DNA of 64,000 bases from UBA2334 sp964396895 (GTDB lineage Bacteria > Pseudomonadota > Gammaproteobacteria > Burkholderiales > Burkholderiaceae_C): the NCBI GenBank assembly GCA_964396895.1, contig CAYNGJ010000017.1:25076-89075 (forward strand). The letters are read 5' to 3'. The first letter of the stretch is position 1. Each line of letters opens with the position of its first letter. This document shows positions 1-9,165 of the stretch, piece after piece. The translations under genes and the position numbers were made by a program. The notes under the pieces are model-generated. The model saw only the letters and a list, made by a program, of their open reading frames with translations, made no database searches and had not been told where the DNA came from.

Positions 1-14
1 GTCAACCTGGGCCC

Positions 15-2252
15 TTGCGCCTGACGCCGTTGGCTGCCGCCGTGGCCTGTCTGGTATGGGCTGCTGTGTGGTCAGAGCCTGTCCAGGCGCAGACAGGCAC
101 CCTGTTGGCGCAGACCAGCTTGAAAGTAGTCGTCATCAGCGGTGCCCGCTCCGAACGCGAGCGCAAGGACGTGCCCGCCAGCGTGGACGTGTTGTCGGGC
201 GAAGACCTGAACCCCGCCGTGGTGCAGGACATTCGCGACCTGATCCGGGACACGCCCAACGTCAGTGTCAAGCGTGCGCCGCAGCGTTTTGGCGGTGTGA
301 ACACGTCCACCGGGCGCGATGGCAACTCGGGCTTCAACATCCGTGGTCTGGAGGGCAACCGTGTGCTGTTGACTGTGGATGGCATCCGCATGCCACGTGA
401 GATGGTCAGCGGCACGCTGGGCCCCAGTGCCTTTGGCCGCGACCATTTCGACCTGGGCCTGGTGTCGCGGGTGGAAATTCTGCGCGGCGGCAGTTCGGCG
501 CTGTACGGATCAGACGGCCTGGCGGGTCTGGTGGCCATGTTCACCACCGAGCCGAAAGATCTCCTGAAACAAGACCAGGCACTGGGGGGGCGCGCATTGG
601 CCAGTTACTCCAGCGACGACGGCATGAAGCGCGTCGGTGCCACCGTGGCCGGCAGGCCCAATGACGGTCTGCAGTGGTTGCTCGGTGCCAATGTGGCCGG
701 CAGTCACGAGCTGGACAACATGGGCACCAACCAGGCGCTCAACAGCACCCGAACGGCCCCCAATCCGCAAAAAGACCGGCAGACCTCCGTGTTGGGCAAG
801 GTGGTGTTGACGCCCGGTGGCGGCCAGAAGCACACCTTCACGCTGGAGCACGTGGACAAAAGCAGCGATGTCGAGGCCTACAGCGGCCGGTCCCGCACCA
901 CCGGTCGCACACCGGCCACCACCTGGGACGTGACCGACTTGGATGGCACCAGTGACATGAACCGCGACCGCCTGAGCTGGGATGGACGGCTCCAGCTTGA
1001 CAGCCGATGGGCGGACGAAGTGAGAACAATGGTGGCCCTGCAAAGGTCTGATTCACGGGAGGTGACGCTGGAGCGTCGCACCAACCTCAGCCACGTGGTG
1101 ATGCCCCTGCGCTCACGCGACGTGACCTACAAAGAGAATCTGGCGCAGGTGGTGTTGCAGGCGGAAAAAACCTGGCCCCTGTCCGCCGGATGGAGCAACA
1201 AGCTGGTGTACGGCGTGGACCTGTCCAGCACCCGAATGGACAACCTGGTGACAGGGACCGAGCCACCCAGCTACGAAGGCTACCCACTCAAGCGCTTCCC
1301 ACCCACCACCGAGCAGCAATCGGCCCTGTTTGTGCAGAGCGAGTTGGCCAGTGACCGCTGGAGCGTGATTCCCGCACTGCGCTACGACCGTTTCAAGCTG
1401 GATGCCCGCAAAGACGTGCTGTACCCGCTCAACCCCGCCTCACTGTCGGACGGTGCCTGGTCGCCCAAGCTGGGGATGATCTTGCGCGCCACCGATGCGG
1501 TGAGTGTGTACGGCAACCTGGCCACCGGTTTCAAGTCGCCCGGTGCGGCACAGCTCAACAGCTTCTTTGAAAACGTCACTGGCTTTTACAAAACAATCCC
1601 CAACCCCAACCTGAAGCCCGAAACCAGCCGCACGGTGGAGCTGGGTGTGCGCGGGCAAGTCGGCATGGTCGATTGGGATGCCGTGGCCTTTCATGGGCGG
1701 TACAAAGACTTCATTGAGGAGTTGGTCCAGGTGTCAGGCTCAGGCCGACCGGGTGACCCACTCGTGTTTCAGGCTGTCAACAAGCAGGCGGTGCGCATCA
1801 GCGGCTTTGAGGTCAAGGGCTTGGTGAAGGTGTCGCCGGCCACCGGCATCCGGTTCGCCATGGGCCACACCCAGGGGCGCGACACCGCCGCCAACCAACC
1901 GCTGAACTCGGTCAACCCGCGCAAAGTCATGGTGGGCGTGGATCACCAAGTGGGGACATGGCGCCTGGGCGCCACCGTCACCCATGTGGCGGCCAAGGCA
2001 GCCGCCGACATACACCACACGCTCACAGGCACCAGCACCCAGTTCGCGCCACCGGCACACACCATCCTGGATGTGAAGGCGAGCTGGCAGATCACCCAGG
2101 CCACCCGGCTGACGGCCACTCTGCACAACCTGACCAACAAAAGGCATTGGGAGTGGACCAACGTGCGCGGCATTGCCAGCAATTCAGCCGTGCTCGACAG
2201 CTACGCCGCACCAGGCAGGAGCGTGAGTGTTGGGCTGGTCACCGCTTTCTGA
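15..2252 (+). CDS. hmuR: TonB-dependent heme/hemoglobin receptor
   Basis: Outer-membrane receptor that binds heme or a heme protein and imports heme with TonB energy. The first 25 residues look like a signal peptide ending VQAQ. A plug domain follows (about residues 45-165, with DVPASVDVLSGEDL and the RIEILRGGSSALYGSDG-like region) and then a large beta-barrel ending in a C-terminal Phe (VGLVTAF). The 745 aa length suits the hemoglobin/transferrin/lactoferrin receptor family. The start used is a TTG at the window edge. The frame stays open to base 1, so the true start could lie outside the window. The downstream heme importer genes support heme as substrate; the exact ligand is inferred. Confidence 0.85.
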   Translation: MRLTPLAAAVACLVWAAVWSEPVQAQTGTLLAQTSLKVVVISGARSERERKDVPASVDVLSGEDLNPAVVQDIRDLIRDTPNVSVKRAPQRFGGVNTSTGRDGNSGFNIRGLEGNRVLLTVDGIRMPREMVSGTLGPSAFGRDHFDLGLVSRVEILRGGSSALYGSDGLAGLVAMFTTEPKDLLKQDQALGGRALASYSSDDGMKRVGATVAGRPNDGLQWLLGANVAGSHELDNMGTNQALNSTRTAPNPQKDRQTSVLGKVVLTPGGGQKHTFTLEHVDKSSDVEAYSGRSRTTGRTPATTWDVTDLDGTSDMNRDRLSWDGRLQLDSRWADEVRTMVALQRSDSREVTLERRTNLSHVVMPLRSRDVTYKENLAQVVLQAEKTWPLSAGWSNKLVYGVDLSSTRMDNLVTGTEPPSYEGYPLKRFPPTTEQQSALFVQSELASDRWSVIPALRYDRFKLDARKDVLYPLNPASLSDGAWSPKLGMILRATDAVSVYGNLATGFKSPGAAQLNSFFENVTGFYKTIPNPNLKPETSRTVELGVRGQVGMVDWDAVAFHGRYKDFIEELVQVSGSGRPGDPLVFQAVNKQAVRISGFEVKGLVKVSPATGIRFAMGHTQGRDTAANQPLNSVNPRKVMVGVDHQVGTWRLGATVTHVAAKAAADIHHTLTGTSTQFAPPAHTILDVKASWQITQATRLTATLHNLTNKRHWEWTNVRGIASNSAVLDSYAAPGRSVSVGLVTAF

Positions 2253-2266
2253 CACAGGAGAACGCC

Positions 2267-2614
2267 ATGCGCCGCCACCCCCGCACCCCTGCCGACACCT
2301 TCGCCGCTGACGACGATGGCGAGCAATACACCATGCCATGTGCTGAAGCGATGCTGGCCGGCACCCTGGCGTTGATGACTGGCTACGCCCAGCAGCACGA
2401 TGCCAGTGTGCGCAGCCTCATGGCGCGCAAGGTGGTGTCCAACCTGTTCTTCCTGTCCGGCCACCCTCAACTGAGCGACGCCTTTCGCACCATGGTGCTC
2501 AACCTTCGTGCCCGCTGGCAGGAGGACTGCCAAGTGGTTGCCCCGCATGCCGAGAATGCTCAGACTTTAAATTCAGAAACAAATTGGCACTCAGCGCCCG
2601 TAAATATTCAATAG
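2267..2614 (+). CDS. Unknown small protein, heme-locus associated
   Basis: I do not recognise this 115 aa protein. It starts at an ATG 14 bases after the receptor stop, behind a good Shine-Dalgarno (acaggag), so it is probably co-transcribed and translated with the receptor. It is soluble-looking and mostly helical, with a central stretch around MARKVVSNLFFLSGHP. No signal peptide or metal-binding cluster is obvious. Its last residues (around SAPVNIQ) and its TAG stop are encoded inside a copy of the dispersed repeat, so the original C terminus may have been altered by that insertion. A role in heme or iron use is guessed from position only. Confidence 0.6.
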   Translation: MRRHPRTPADTFAADDDGEQYTMPCAEAMLAGTLALMTGYAQQHDASVRSLMARKVVSNLFFLSGHPQLSDAFRTMVLNLRARWQEDCQVVAPHAENAQTLNSETNWHSAPVNIQ

Positions 2615-2626
2615 TTCACTATTTAT
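2592..2626 (-). repeat. Dispersed 50-bp element, copy A
   Basis: An AT-rich stretch containing attcaatagttcactattt. It matches the core of other copies in this window, for example caatagtttgctat at 16548 and 45701. It supplies the stop codon of the 115 aa gene and sits just before hugZ. Confidence 0.5.
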
Positions 2627-2641
2627 TTGTTAATCACCACC

Positions 2642-3196
2642 ATGACCACAGAGAACCTTTTAGCCGACGTTCGCCTGGCCTGCCAGCGGTTTCCTGCGCA
2701 GTTCCAGACCCTGCACCTGGGCACCGTGGCCGCAGACGGCCAGCCCGAAGCCAGCTACGCCCCCTACGTGGCAGACCAGGGGCGCTACTACGTGTACCTG
2801 AGCCGACTGGCCCGCCATGCGGGCAACTTGCGTGACGTGCCCAGGGCCAGTGTGCTGTTCATCGAAGACGAAGCACAGGCCAAGCACCTGTTCGCCCGCG
2901 AGCGCCTGACCCTGGCCTGTGCGGTGACGGAAGTGTCCCGTGACACCCCGCGCTTCGAGGTGGTGCTTGACCTGTTTGGCGAGCGTTTTGGCAAGTTCAT
3001 GCAGGTCATGCGGCCGCTTCAAGACTTCGGCTTGTTTGAGTTGCAGCCCGTCACTGGCTCCTACGTCGCGGGGTTTGCCCGCGCCTACGTGCTCGACGGT
3101 GGTGATTTGGACCACATTCGGCACCGCAACGATGGGGGCCACCTGGCCCCGGACCGCGAAGCTGAACAGCGCTTGAACGAGGAGTTGACCCCGTGA
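2642..3196 (+). CDS. hugZ: HugZ/HutZ-type heme utilization protein
   Basis: A 184 aa protein of the split-barrel flavin/heme-binding fold related to pyridoxamine-phosphate oxidase. HugZ and HutZ members bind heme in the cytoplasm and act in heme storage or breakdown. Typical features are the N-terminal LHLGTVAADGQPEASYAPYV strand pattern and the C-terminal FGLFELQPVTGSYVAGFARA segment with its glycine-rich end. ATG 2642 is preferred; a TTG at 2627 is in frame but lies in the repeat. No clear Shine-Dalgarno is visible. The gene overlaps hmuS by four bases (GTGA), so the two are translationally coupled. Confidence 0.85.
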   Translation: MTTENLLADVRLACQRFPAQFQTLHLGTVAADGQPEASYAPYVADQGRYYVYLSRLARHAGNLRDVPRASVLFIEDEAQAKHLFARERLTLACAVTEVSRDTPRFEVVLDLFGERFGKFMQVMRPLQDFGLFELQPVTGSYVAGFARAYVLDGGDLDHIRHRNDGGHLAPDREAEQRLNEELTP

Positions 3197-4320
3197 GCGA
3201 CGCTTTTGATGACGCCAGCCAGCAGGTTCGCGCCGCTTTTGCCCAGGCACGTGCCAGCGGCTTGCGGGCCAAGGAAGCCGCCGAAGCCATCGGTGTGACC
3301 GAGGGCGTGGCGCTGGCTGCCCATGCGTTTCAGGGGCAACCCGAATTGGCTTCGCTGGCGGTGAACACGCCCCTGACCACTTGGGCGCTCAAGCCCGACT
3401 GGCTGGATCTGCTGAAAAACTTGGAAGCCTGCGGTCCGCTGATGGCGCTGACCCGCAACGCAACCACCGTGCACGAAAAAACCGGCGTGTACAGCAACCT
3501 GTCGGGCAACGGCCACATCGGCTTGGTCGTGGGGCAGGACATCGACTTGCGGTTGTTTTTGCAGTGTTGGGCCGGCGGTTTTCTGGTGGTGGAGCCAGGC
3601 AACCCCACGGATGGCCATGCCAGAACCAGTCTGCAGTTTTTCGATGCACGCGGTGTGGCGGTTCACAAGGTGTTTCCGGTCAAGGGCACGCAACGTGGCA
3701 TTTGGGACCGGGTGATCGAGTCTTGGGTGGAGCCCGAGCGGGTGGTCACCTTCGACCCCACACTGTCGGCCGACCCCAAGCGCAGCGGCGAAGGCCTGGA
3801 TGCCGCTGCACTGGCCGCCGACTGGGCTGGCATGACCGACACCCACCAGTTTGTTGGTCTGCTCAAGAAGCACCACGTCGAGCGCCAGCATGCATTGCAG
3901 GTGGCGCGTGGGCGCTTCACGCGGCAGGTGCCCGTGTCGGCGGTGCGTCAGGTGCTGTACAGGTCCGCGTTTGATGGCCTGCCCATCATGGTGTTTGTGG
4001 GCAACCCGGGTTGCATACAAATCCACAGTGGCCCGGTGGTGCGTGTCGAACCCATGGACATACACGGCAAAACCTGGCTCAACGTGCTGGACCCAGGCTT
4101 CAACCTGCACCTGCGCGAAGACCTCATCGCCCACTGCTGGGTGGTGGAAAAGCCCACCGAAGACGGCATCGTGTCGTCGCTGGAGGTGTTTGATGCCGGT
4201 GGCGATGTCATGACCATGCTGTTTGGGGTGCGCAAACCCGGTCAGCCCGAGTTGCAGGACTGGAAAGACTTGCTGGCGGAGCTGCCCACCCTGGGCATGG
4301 ACGGGCATGTTGTCGGCTGA
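3193..4320 (+). CDS. hmuS: Hemin-degrading factor / cytoplasmic heme-binding protein HmuS
   Basis: A cytoplasmic heme-binding protein of the HemS/ChuS/HmuS family. The family takes heme delivered by the ABC importer and stores it or opens the porphyrin ring. The 375 aa length fits, and the two-lobed structure is visible as repeated halves: LMALTRNATTVHEKTGVY near residue 95 and the later GLPIMVFVGNPGCIQIHSG lobe near 265. Both lobes end in patterns typical of the family (DLRLFLQCWAGGF; FNLHLREDLIAHCWVV). The start is a GTG overlapping the hugZ stop. It is followed after 52 bases by hmuT. Confidence 0.9.
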   Translation: MSDAFDDASQQVRAAFAQARASGLRAKEAAEAIGVTEGVALAAHAFQGQPELASLAVNTPLTTWALKPDWLDLLKNLEACGPLMALTRNATTVHEKTGVYSNLSGNGHIGLVVGQDIDLRLFLQCWAGGFLVVEPGNPTDGHARTSLQFFDARGVAVHKVFPVKGTQRGIWDRVIESWVEPERVVTFDPTLSADPKRSGEGLDAAALAADWAGMTDTHQFVGLLKKHHVERQHALQVARGRFTRQVPVSAVRQVLYRSAFDGLPIMVFVGNPGCIQIHSGPVVRVEPMDIHGKTWLNVLDPGFNLHLREDLIAHCWVVEKPTEDGIVSSLEVFDAGGDVMTMLFGVRKPGQPELQDWKDLLAELPTLGMDGHVVG

Positions 4321-4372
4321 CGTTTCCCCACTGCATGAACCCTTCGCACACGAAGGAGGGCCCACTCTTTGA

Positions 4373-5404
4373 ATGACTTATCGGACACGACCTCCCATGA
4401 ACCCCAAGCACCCCCTTCCAAGCCCGCTCGTCGGCGGGCCTTCGCGCCGCGAAACGCTGCGCCAACTGGCCAGCCTGAGCGCCGCTGGCTGGGCACCGGC
4501 AATCGGTGGCGCACTCTGGGCGAGTGTGGGTGCGGCTGTGGCACAGACGCCGAGCCCGCCTTCCGTCGCCGCAGCAGCTCACGCACCGGGGGGGAGGCTG
4601 ATCACGGTGGGCGGGGCGCTGACTGAAATCGTCTATGCCCTGGGGCTGGAGCGGCTGCTGGTGGGCACTGACACCACCAGCCTGTACCCCGCAGCGGCCC
4701 AAAAAACCGCCAAGGTGGGTTACATGCGCCAGTTGTCGGCCGAGGGGGTGCTGTCGCTCAAGCCCACGGCGGTGGTCAGCACCACCGAGGCTGGGCCGCC
4801 CGTGGTGCTGGACCAACTTCGCTCTGCGGGCGTGAAGGTGGAGCAGATCAAGGCCGACCACACCTGGGACGAGGTGCGCCGCAAAATTGAGGCCGTGGGC
4901 CGGGCGGCCAGCCAGACAGAGCAGGCCCAAGCCCTGTGGCAGCGGCTGGATGCCGACTGGCGGCGCACCCAAGTCCAGGTGGCCCGGCTGGTGCAGGCCC
5001 GGCAGGCGACGGGCAAGCCGCTGCCCAATGTGTTGTTCCTGCTCTCGCACACCGGCAGTCCTCAGGCCAGCGGGGAGGGCACTGCAGCGGATGCCGTGAT
5101 TCGTTTTTTGGGTGCCCGCAACGCCATGACCGGTGCGCACGGCTTCAAGGGGTACAAGCCCATCACGCCTGAGGCCATGGCCGCCGCTGCGCCCGATCTC
5201 ATCCTCACCACCACGCAGGGTTTGGAGGCCGTTGGGGGCGAAGAGGGCATGTGGACGCGGCCAGAGCTGCAGCTGACCTCAGCGTATCGAAACCGCAAAA
5301 ACAGTGCGGGCACGCTCATTCACTTGGATGCGCTGGAGTTGCTGGGCTTTGGCCCCCGCATGCCCGCCACCATCGCTGCACTGGCGCAGCGGGTGTTGTC
5401 ATGA
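4373..5404 (+). CDS. hmuT: Heme ABC transporter periplasmic binding protein HmuT
   Basis: Periplasmic component that hands heme to HmuUV. The N terminus carries a twin-arginine-like signal (RRETLRQLA at residues 25-33, then a hydrophobic stretch ending AVAQ), so export may use Tat. The mature part begins with RLITVGGALTEIVYALGL, the usual start of a class III binding protein, and the family-typical TDTTSLYP and YMRQLSAEGVLSLKP follow. An aaggagg lies 13 bases before the ATG at 4373. A second ATG at 4397 lacks a ribosome-binding site. The stop overlaps hmuU by four bases (ATGA). Confidence 0.9.
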   Translation: MTYRTRPPMNPKHPLPSPLVGGPSRRETLRQLASLSAAGWAPAIGGALWASVGAAVAQTPSPPSVAAAAHAPGGRLITVGGALTEIVYALGLERLLVGTDTTSLYPAAAQKTAKVGYMRQLSAEGVLSLKPTAVVSTTEAGPPVVLDQLRSAGVKVEQIKADHTWDEVRRKIEAVGRAASQTEQAQALWQRLDADWRRTQVQVARLVQARQATGKPLPNVLFLLSHTGSPQASGEGTAADAVIRFLGARNAMTGAHGFKGYKPITPEAMAAAAPDLILTTTQGLEAVGGEEGMWTRPELQLTSAYRNRKNSAGTLIHLDALELLGFGPRMPATIAALAQRVLS

Positions 5405-6501
5405 GTGGTGTGGCGCAGGTGACCAAGGTGGCAGAAGGCAGCTTGCAGCGTCTGACCCCAGGGCGCACGCTGGCCTTGGCCGCACTGCTGTTGGCCGCGG
5501 CGTTGGTGCTGGCCGCCACGCAGGGTGCCTACGCACTGCACACCGACCGCCTGTTGCCGTTGCTGTGGGAGGGGCTGACTGGCCCATGGATGGCCGCGAA
5601 CAATGCCGACTGGCCCGTGGATGCCCAGGTGTTCTACAACATCCGCCTGCCACGCGTGCTGCTGGGCGTGGCCGCCGGGGCCGGGCTGGCCGTGGCCGGG
5701 GCGCTGATGCAGGGCATCTTTCGCAACCCGCTGGCCGACCCTGGGCTGATTGGCGTGACCAGTGGCGCCGCGCTGGCCGCCGCGCTGAGCATTGTGGTCG
5801 GTGCCGCCTGGTGGCCCGACCTGCCGCGCGCACTGGGCAGCTGGACGCTCGTGCTCTCCGCCTTTGCCGGGGGCATGGCCGTCACGGCCGTGGTGTACGT
5901 GCTGTCGCGTGCCGAAACCGGTGCCCGCGTGGGCATGATGTTGCTGGCAGGTATTGCCATCAACGCGGTGGCGGGGGCCGGGTTGGGGCTGCTGAGCTAC
6001 ATGGCCACCGATGAGCAGTTGCGCAGCCTGCAGTTCTGGTTGCTGGGCAGCCTGGGCGGGGCGCGCTGGAGCGCCGTGGCCCTGGTGTGTGGCCTGGTGG
6101 TGCTGGCGCTGGCGCTGGCCTTGCCGCTGGCGCGCTCGCTCAACGCCTTGTCGTTGGGCGAGGCGCAGGCCAGCCTGCTGGGGGTGGACGTGCGCCGCTT
6201 GCAGCAGCGTGCCGTGTTGACTGCGGCGGTGGCCGTGGGCGCCATCACCGCCACCACCGGCATCATCGGTTTTGTGGGTCTGGTGGCTCCGCATGTGGTG
6301 CGCCTGGTGGCCGGGCCAGACCACCGGGTGCTGCTGCCCGCGTCTGCTCTGTTGGGGGCGGCGCTGGTGCTGCTGGCCGATGCCGCTGCCCGCACCCTGG
6401 CCCAACCCGCCGAGTTGCCGCTGGGTGTGCTGACGGCGTTGCTGGGCGGGCCGTTTTTCTTGCTTCTGTTGCGGGCCACCGGGGGGCGGGCATGGCGCTG
6501 A
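5401..6501 (+). CDS. hmuU: Heme ABC transporter permease HmuU (FecCD family)
   Basis: A 366 aa inner-membrane permease of the FecCD/BtuC family, with about ten hydrophobic segments. Diagnostic stretches are NIRLPRVLLGVAAGAGLAVA and GIFRNPLADPGLIGVTSGA near the N terminus, and GIIGFVGLVAPHVVRLVAGP near the C terminus, which contains the coupling region for the ATPase. The ATG at 5401 overlaps the hmuT stop. The reading frame extends upstream, but nothing there looks like protein of this family. The end overlaps hmuV by ten bases. Confidence 0.92.
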   Translation: MSGVAQVTKVAEGSLQRLTPGRTLALAALLLAAALVLAATQGAYALHTDRLLPLLWEGLTGPWMAANNADWPVDAQVFYNIRLPRVLLGVAAGAGLAVAGALMQGIFRNPLADPGLIGVTSGAALAAALSIVVGAAWWPDLPRALGSWTLVLSAFAGGMAVTAVVYVLSRAETGARVGMMLLAGIAINAVAGAGLGLLSYMATDEQLRSLQFWLLGSLGGARWSAVALVCGLVVLALALALPLARSLNALSLGEAQASLLGVDVRRLQQRAVLTAAVAVGAITATTGIIGFVGLVAPHVVRLVAGPDHRVLLPASALLGAALVLLADAAARTLAQPAELPLGVLTALLGGPFFLLLLRATGGRAWR

Positions 6502-7271
6502 GTTACGAGAGCCTTCATTTTTCGGTGCGCGGACGCACCCTGCTGCACCCCTTGAGCGGGGCGCTGGTGGCCGGGCAGGTCACGGCCATCGTGGGGCCCA
6601 ACGGAGCGGGCAAATCCACCTTGCTCAGCCTGCTCTGTGGCGCCCAAGCGCCCACGCAAGGCCAAGTGGCGCTGGACGGGCAGGCATTGGCCGCCTGGCC
6701 ACACGGCAGCCTGGCGCGGCGCAGGGCCGTGCTGGCGCAGGACAACGCTGTGGCCTTTAACCACTCGGTGCAAGAGGTGGTGGCCCTGGGCCGTTACCCC
6801 CACCGGCTGTGCCCCGCACGTCAGGAAGACGACATCGTCCCGCAGGCCATGGCCCACGCCGGGGTGGCGGGCATGGCGCAAAGGGGCATCCACAGCTTGA
6901 GCGGTGGCGAGCGGGCCCGTGTGCACTTTGCCCGCGTGCTGGCCCAGGTGTGGGAAGCCCCCGAGCAGGGCAGCCGCTGGCTGTTGATGGACGAACCCAC
7001 CGCCGCGCTGGACCTGCGCCACCAGACCGACCTGCTGCAGCGTGCCCGTGACGGGGCCACCGGGCAAGGCGTGGGCGTGGTCGCGGTGGTGCACGACCTG
7101 AACCTGGCCTTGCGATTTGCCGACCGGGTGCTGGTGCTGGACCAGGGCCACTGCGTGGCCGATGGCGCACCCGCCAACACGCTGACCCCCGAACTGCTGG
7201 CGCGGGTGTGGGGCGTGGAGGCATGGTGCACCACCACCCCGGCGGGAGATACCCGTTTGCAGTGGGTATAG
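6492..7271 (+). CDS. hmuV: Heme ABC transporter ATP-binding protein HmuV
   Basis: A 259 aa ABC ATPase that powers HmuTU. The Walker A motif GPNGAGKST is at residues 35-43. The signature LSGGERARVHFARVLAQ and Walker B LLMDEPTAALD are intact, followed by the switch His in VVHDLNLALRFADRV. The DEPTAALDLRHQ and GLRYPHR-like features are usual for HmuV proteins. The start codon lies inside the end of hmuU (ten-base overlap), which indicates coupled translation. A gene of unknown function follows 27 bases later. Confidence 0.93.
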   Translation: MALSYESLHFSVRGRTLLHPLSGALVAGQVTAIVGPNGAGKSTLLSLLCGAQAPTQGQVALDGQALAAWPHGSLARRRAVLAQDNAVAFNHSVQEVVALGRYPHRLCPARQEDDIVPQAMAHAGVAGMAQRGIHSLSGGERARVHFARVLAQVWEAPEQGSRWLLMDEPTAALDLRHQTDLLQRARDGATGQGVGVVAVVHDLNLALRFADRVLVLDQGHCVADGAPANTLTPELLARVWGVEAWCTTTPAGDTRLQWV

Positions 7272-7298
7272 CGGAATCGACCATTCTTTGGAGAAACC

Positions 7299-7730
7299 AT
7301 GCTTGACATCACCACCCAATCCGCCGCGTCTGAGTCGACCGGCTTTTCATTGATGCCGGAACGCGAACACCTGGTGCTGGTGAGGCACTTGGCCCGCCTG
7401 CAGCAGCAGGTGACCGTGCTGATCCGCAGCCACGAAGCGCAGCTGCGTCACTGGCAGCGTCAGCTCATGCGGCAAAGCGTGCGTCTGATGCTGGAGCGCA
7501 CCCGTGCCGACTGGGGGCTGGTGCCGTGTGCTTCCCAAGCGGTTGACCCACCAGTCACCGCGACCCCATCCGTGCCTGGGCTGTCCCAAACACTGGCATC
7601 GGCACAGACCAATGCCCTCATCTGTCGCACCGGCTGCCAGATGGACGGGGACCACTGGCGAGAGGGTGAACTGTGCAAGCGCGACGGTCGCGTTTGCGCG
7701 GTGGGGGAGGGGCTCCCGACCACCACCTGA
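7299..7730 (+). CDS. Unknown protein with C-terminal cysteine cluster
   Basis: Not recognised. A 143 aa cytoplasmic-looking protein starting at an ATG with ggagaaacc before it, 27 bases after hmuV, so it probably ends the hmu operon. Residues about 25-70 form a charged helix (VRHLARLQQQVTVLIRSHEA). The C-terminal 40 residues hold four cysteines in the order ICRTGCQMDG, then ELCKRDGRVCAVG, a spacing that could bind metal or form disulfides. A Fur box lies just after its stop but reads toward the next operon. It might be an iron- or heme-responsive accessory; this is inference from position. Confidence 0.6.
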   Translation: MLDITTQSAASESTGFSLMPEREHLVLVRHLARLQQQVTVLIRSHEAQLRHWQRQLMRQSVRLMLERTRADWGLVPCASQAVDPPVTATPSVPGLSQTLASAQTNALICRTGCQMDGDHWREGELCKRDGRVCAVGEGLPTTT

Positions 7731-7765
7731 GCGTGAACCGGAGAAAGTGATTGAAATTTGCACGG

Positions 7766-7786
7766 TAATGCAAATCATTCCCATTC
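7766..7786 (+). promoter_or_regulatory. Probable Fur box upstream of imelysin operon
   Basis: taatgcaaatcattcccattc. On the other strand it reads gaatgggaatgatttgcatt, a good match to the GATAATGATAATCATTATC Fur consensus. It lies about 105 bases before the imelysin start, so the 7891-13212 operon is probably repressed by Fur with iron. Confidence 0.75.
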
Positions 7787-7890
7787 GTGTGTTCTAATGA
7801 TGGCGTTGAGCCGAAAGTCATCGTGGATGGCGGCTTGGCACTGCCGCGCACGCACCCCGTGCCCATCGTCGATTTCCCATGTGAGGTTCC

Positions 7891-9096
7891 ATGACACACC
7901 CGTTGATTTCCTTTGCCGTTGCTGTTGCCGTGGGTTCTGTGGCTGCCGTGCCCGCCCATGCGGCTGACGCTGCCAAGTCCACGGCCACGTCGTTTACCGC
8001 CGTTGCGGCCGTGACGCCTGCTGCTGTGGCCCAGCATTACGCCGCGCTGGTGCACGCCAACTACGAAGACGTGGTCACCACCGCCAAGGCGCTGCAAACA
8101 GCGATCAATGCCTTCCTGGCTGCACCGTCAGCCGACACCCAGGGCGTCGCCAAAAAAGCCTGGCTGACCGCCCGCGAGGCCTATGGCCAGACCGAGGCCT
8201 TCCGCTTTTACGGCGGACCCATTGACAGCGAGAACGGCCCCGAAGGCCGCATGAACGCATGGCCCATGGACGAGTCGTTTGTCGACTCGGTCAAAGGCAA
8301 GTCCAACGCTGGTCTGGTGAACAACCCCAAGTTCAAGATCACCGCCAAAAACCTGATGGCCCAGAACGAGCGAGGTGGTGAAGAAAACATCGCCACCGGC
8401 TGGCACGCCATTGAGTTTTTCTTGTGGGGCCAGGACCTCAATGACAACGGCCCCGGTCAGCGCAGTTTTGAAGACTTTGTGGACGGCAAGGCCCCCAACG
8501 CCGACCGCCGCCGCCTGTACCTGAAAACCGCCATGGACCTGCTGGTCAGCGACGCCGAAAGCCTGCTCAGGGCCTGGGCTCCAGGCGTGAAAAACAATTA
8601 CCGCGCCAAGTTTGAAAAAGGCGGCAGGGAGTCGGTGCGAAAAATGCTGTTGGGCTTGGGCTCGCTGTCGCGCGGTGAGTTGGCCGGTGAGCGACTGGAG
8701 GTGGCGCTCAACAGCCAGGACCAGGAAGACGAACACTCTTGCTTTTCTGACAACACCCACCGCGATGCGGTGACCAACGCCAAGGGCATACAGAACGTGT
8801 GGCTGGGCAGCTACCTGCGGGTGGACGGCCGCACGCTCAGCGGTCCGTCGCTGAGAGACCTGGTGGCGGCCACCGATGCGGCGCAGGCCGACAAAACCAC
8901 CCAGCAAATTGCCGATTCGGTGGCAGCCACCGAAGGCATTCAAGCCCCATTCGACCGCGAAATCATGGGCGACAAGAACGCCCCGGGTCGCCAGCGCATT
9001 CAGAAAGCCATTGCCAGTCTGACGCAGCAGAGCAAGGACATCGTGGCGGCGGCCGGTGCGGTGGGCATCAAGAAGCTGACGCTGGTCGCGCCTTGA
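7891..9096 (+). CDS. Imelysin-family periplasmic iron-regulated protein
   Basis: A 401 aa exported protein of the imelysin/EfeO-like M75 family (IrpA/ICMP type), thought to bind iron in the periplasm. The signal peptide ends PAHAADA near residue 25. The family motif GxHxxE is present as GWHAIEFFLWGQD (from about residue 170), with nearby TEAFRFYGGPIDSENGPEGR and a second bundle containing DEHSCFSDNTHRD. It is the first gene of a Fur-linked operon with DUF1111, a second imelysin and DUF1513 genes, the same set found around icmP in Pseudomonas. Whether it is proteolytic is doubtful; iron binding is the more accepted role. Confidence 0.9.
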   Translation: MTHPLISFAVAVAVGSVAAVPAHAADAAKSTATSFTAVAAVTPAAVAQHYAALVHANYEDVVTTAKALQTAINAFLAAPSADTQGVAKKAWLTAREAYGQTEAFRFYGGPIDSENGPEGRMNAWPMDESFVDSVKGKSNAGLVNNPKFKITAKNLMAQNERGGEENIATGWHAIEFFLWGQDLNDNGPGQRSFEDFVDGKAPNADRRRLYLKTAMDLLVSDAESLLRAWAPGVKNNYRAKFEKGGRESVRKMLLGLGSLSRGELAGERLEVALNSQDQEDEHSCFSDNTHRDAVTNAKGIQNVWLGSYLRVDGRTLSGPSLRDLVAATDAAQADKTTQQIADSVAATEGIQAPFDREIMGDKNAPGRQRIQKAIASLTQQSKDIVAAAGAVGIKKLTLVAP

Positions 9097-9105
9097 TAAA
9101 TTTTT

Positions 9106-9160
9106 AATGCCATTTTGGCCTGTGTCGCTTGATGACAATCGGTTTGTAGCTATTTTTTTG
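9106..9160 (-). repeat. Dispersed 50-bp element, copy B
   Basis: Read on the minus strand it contains aaatagctacaaacc, then tcaagcgacacaggccaaaa, then tggcatta. This is the same order as the copies at 27419 and 33576. It fills nearly all of the gap between the imelysin stop and the DUF1111 start. Confidence 0.6.
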
Positions 9161-9165
9161 TATTG

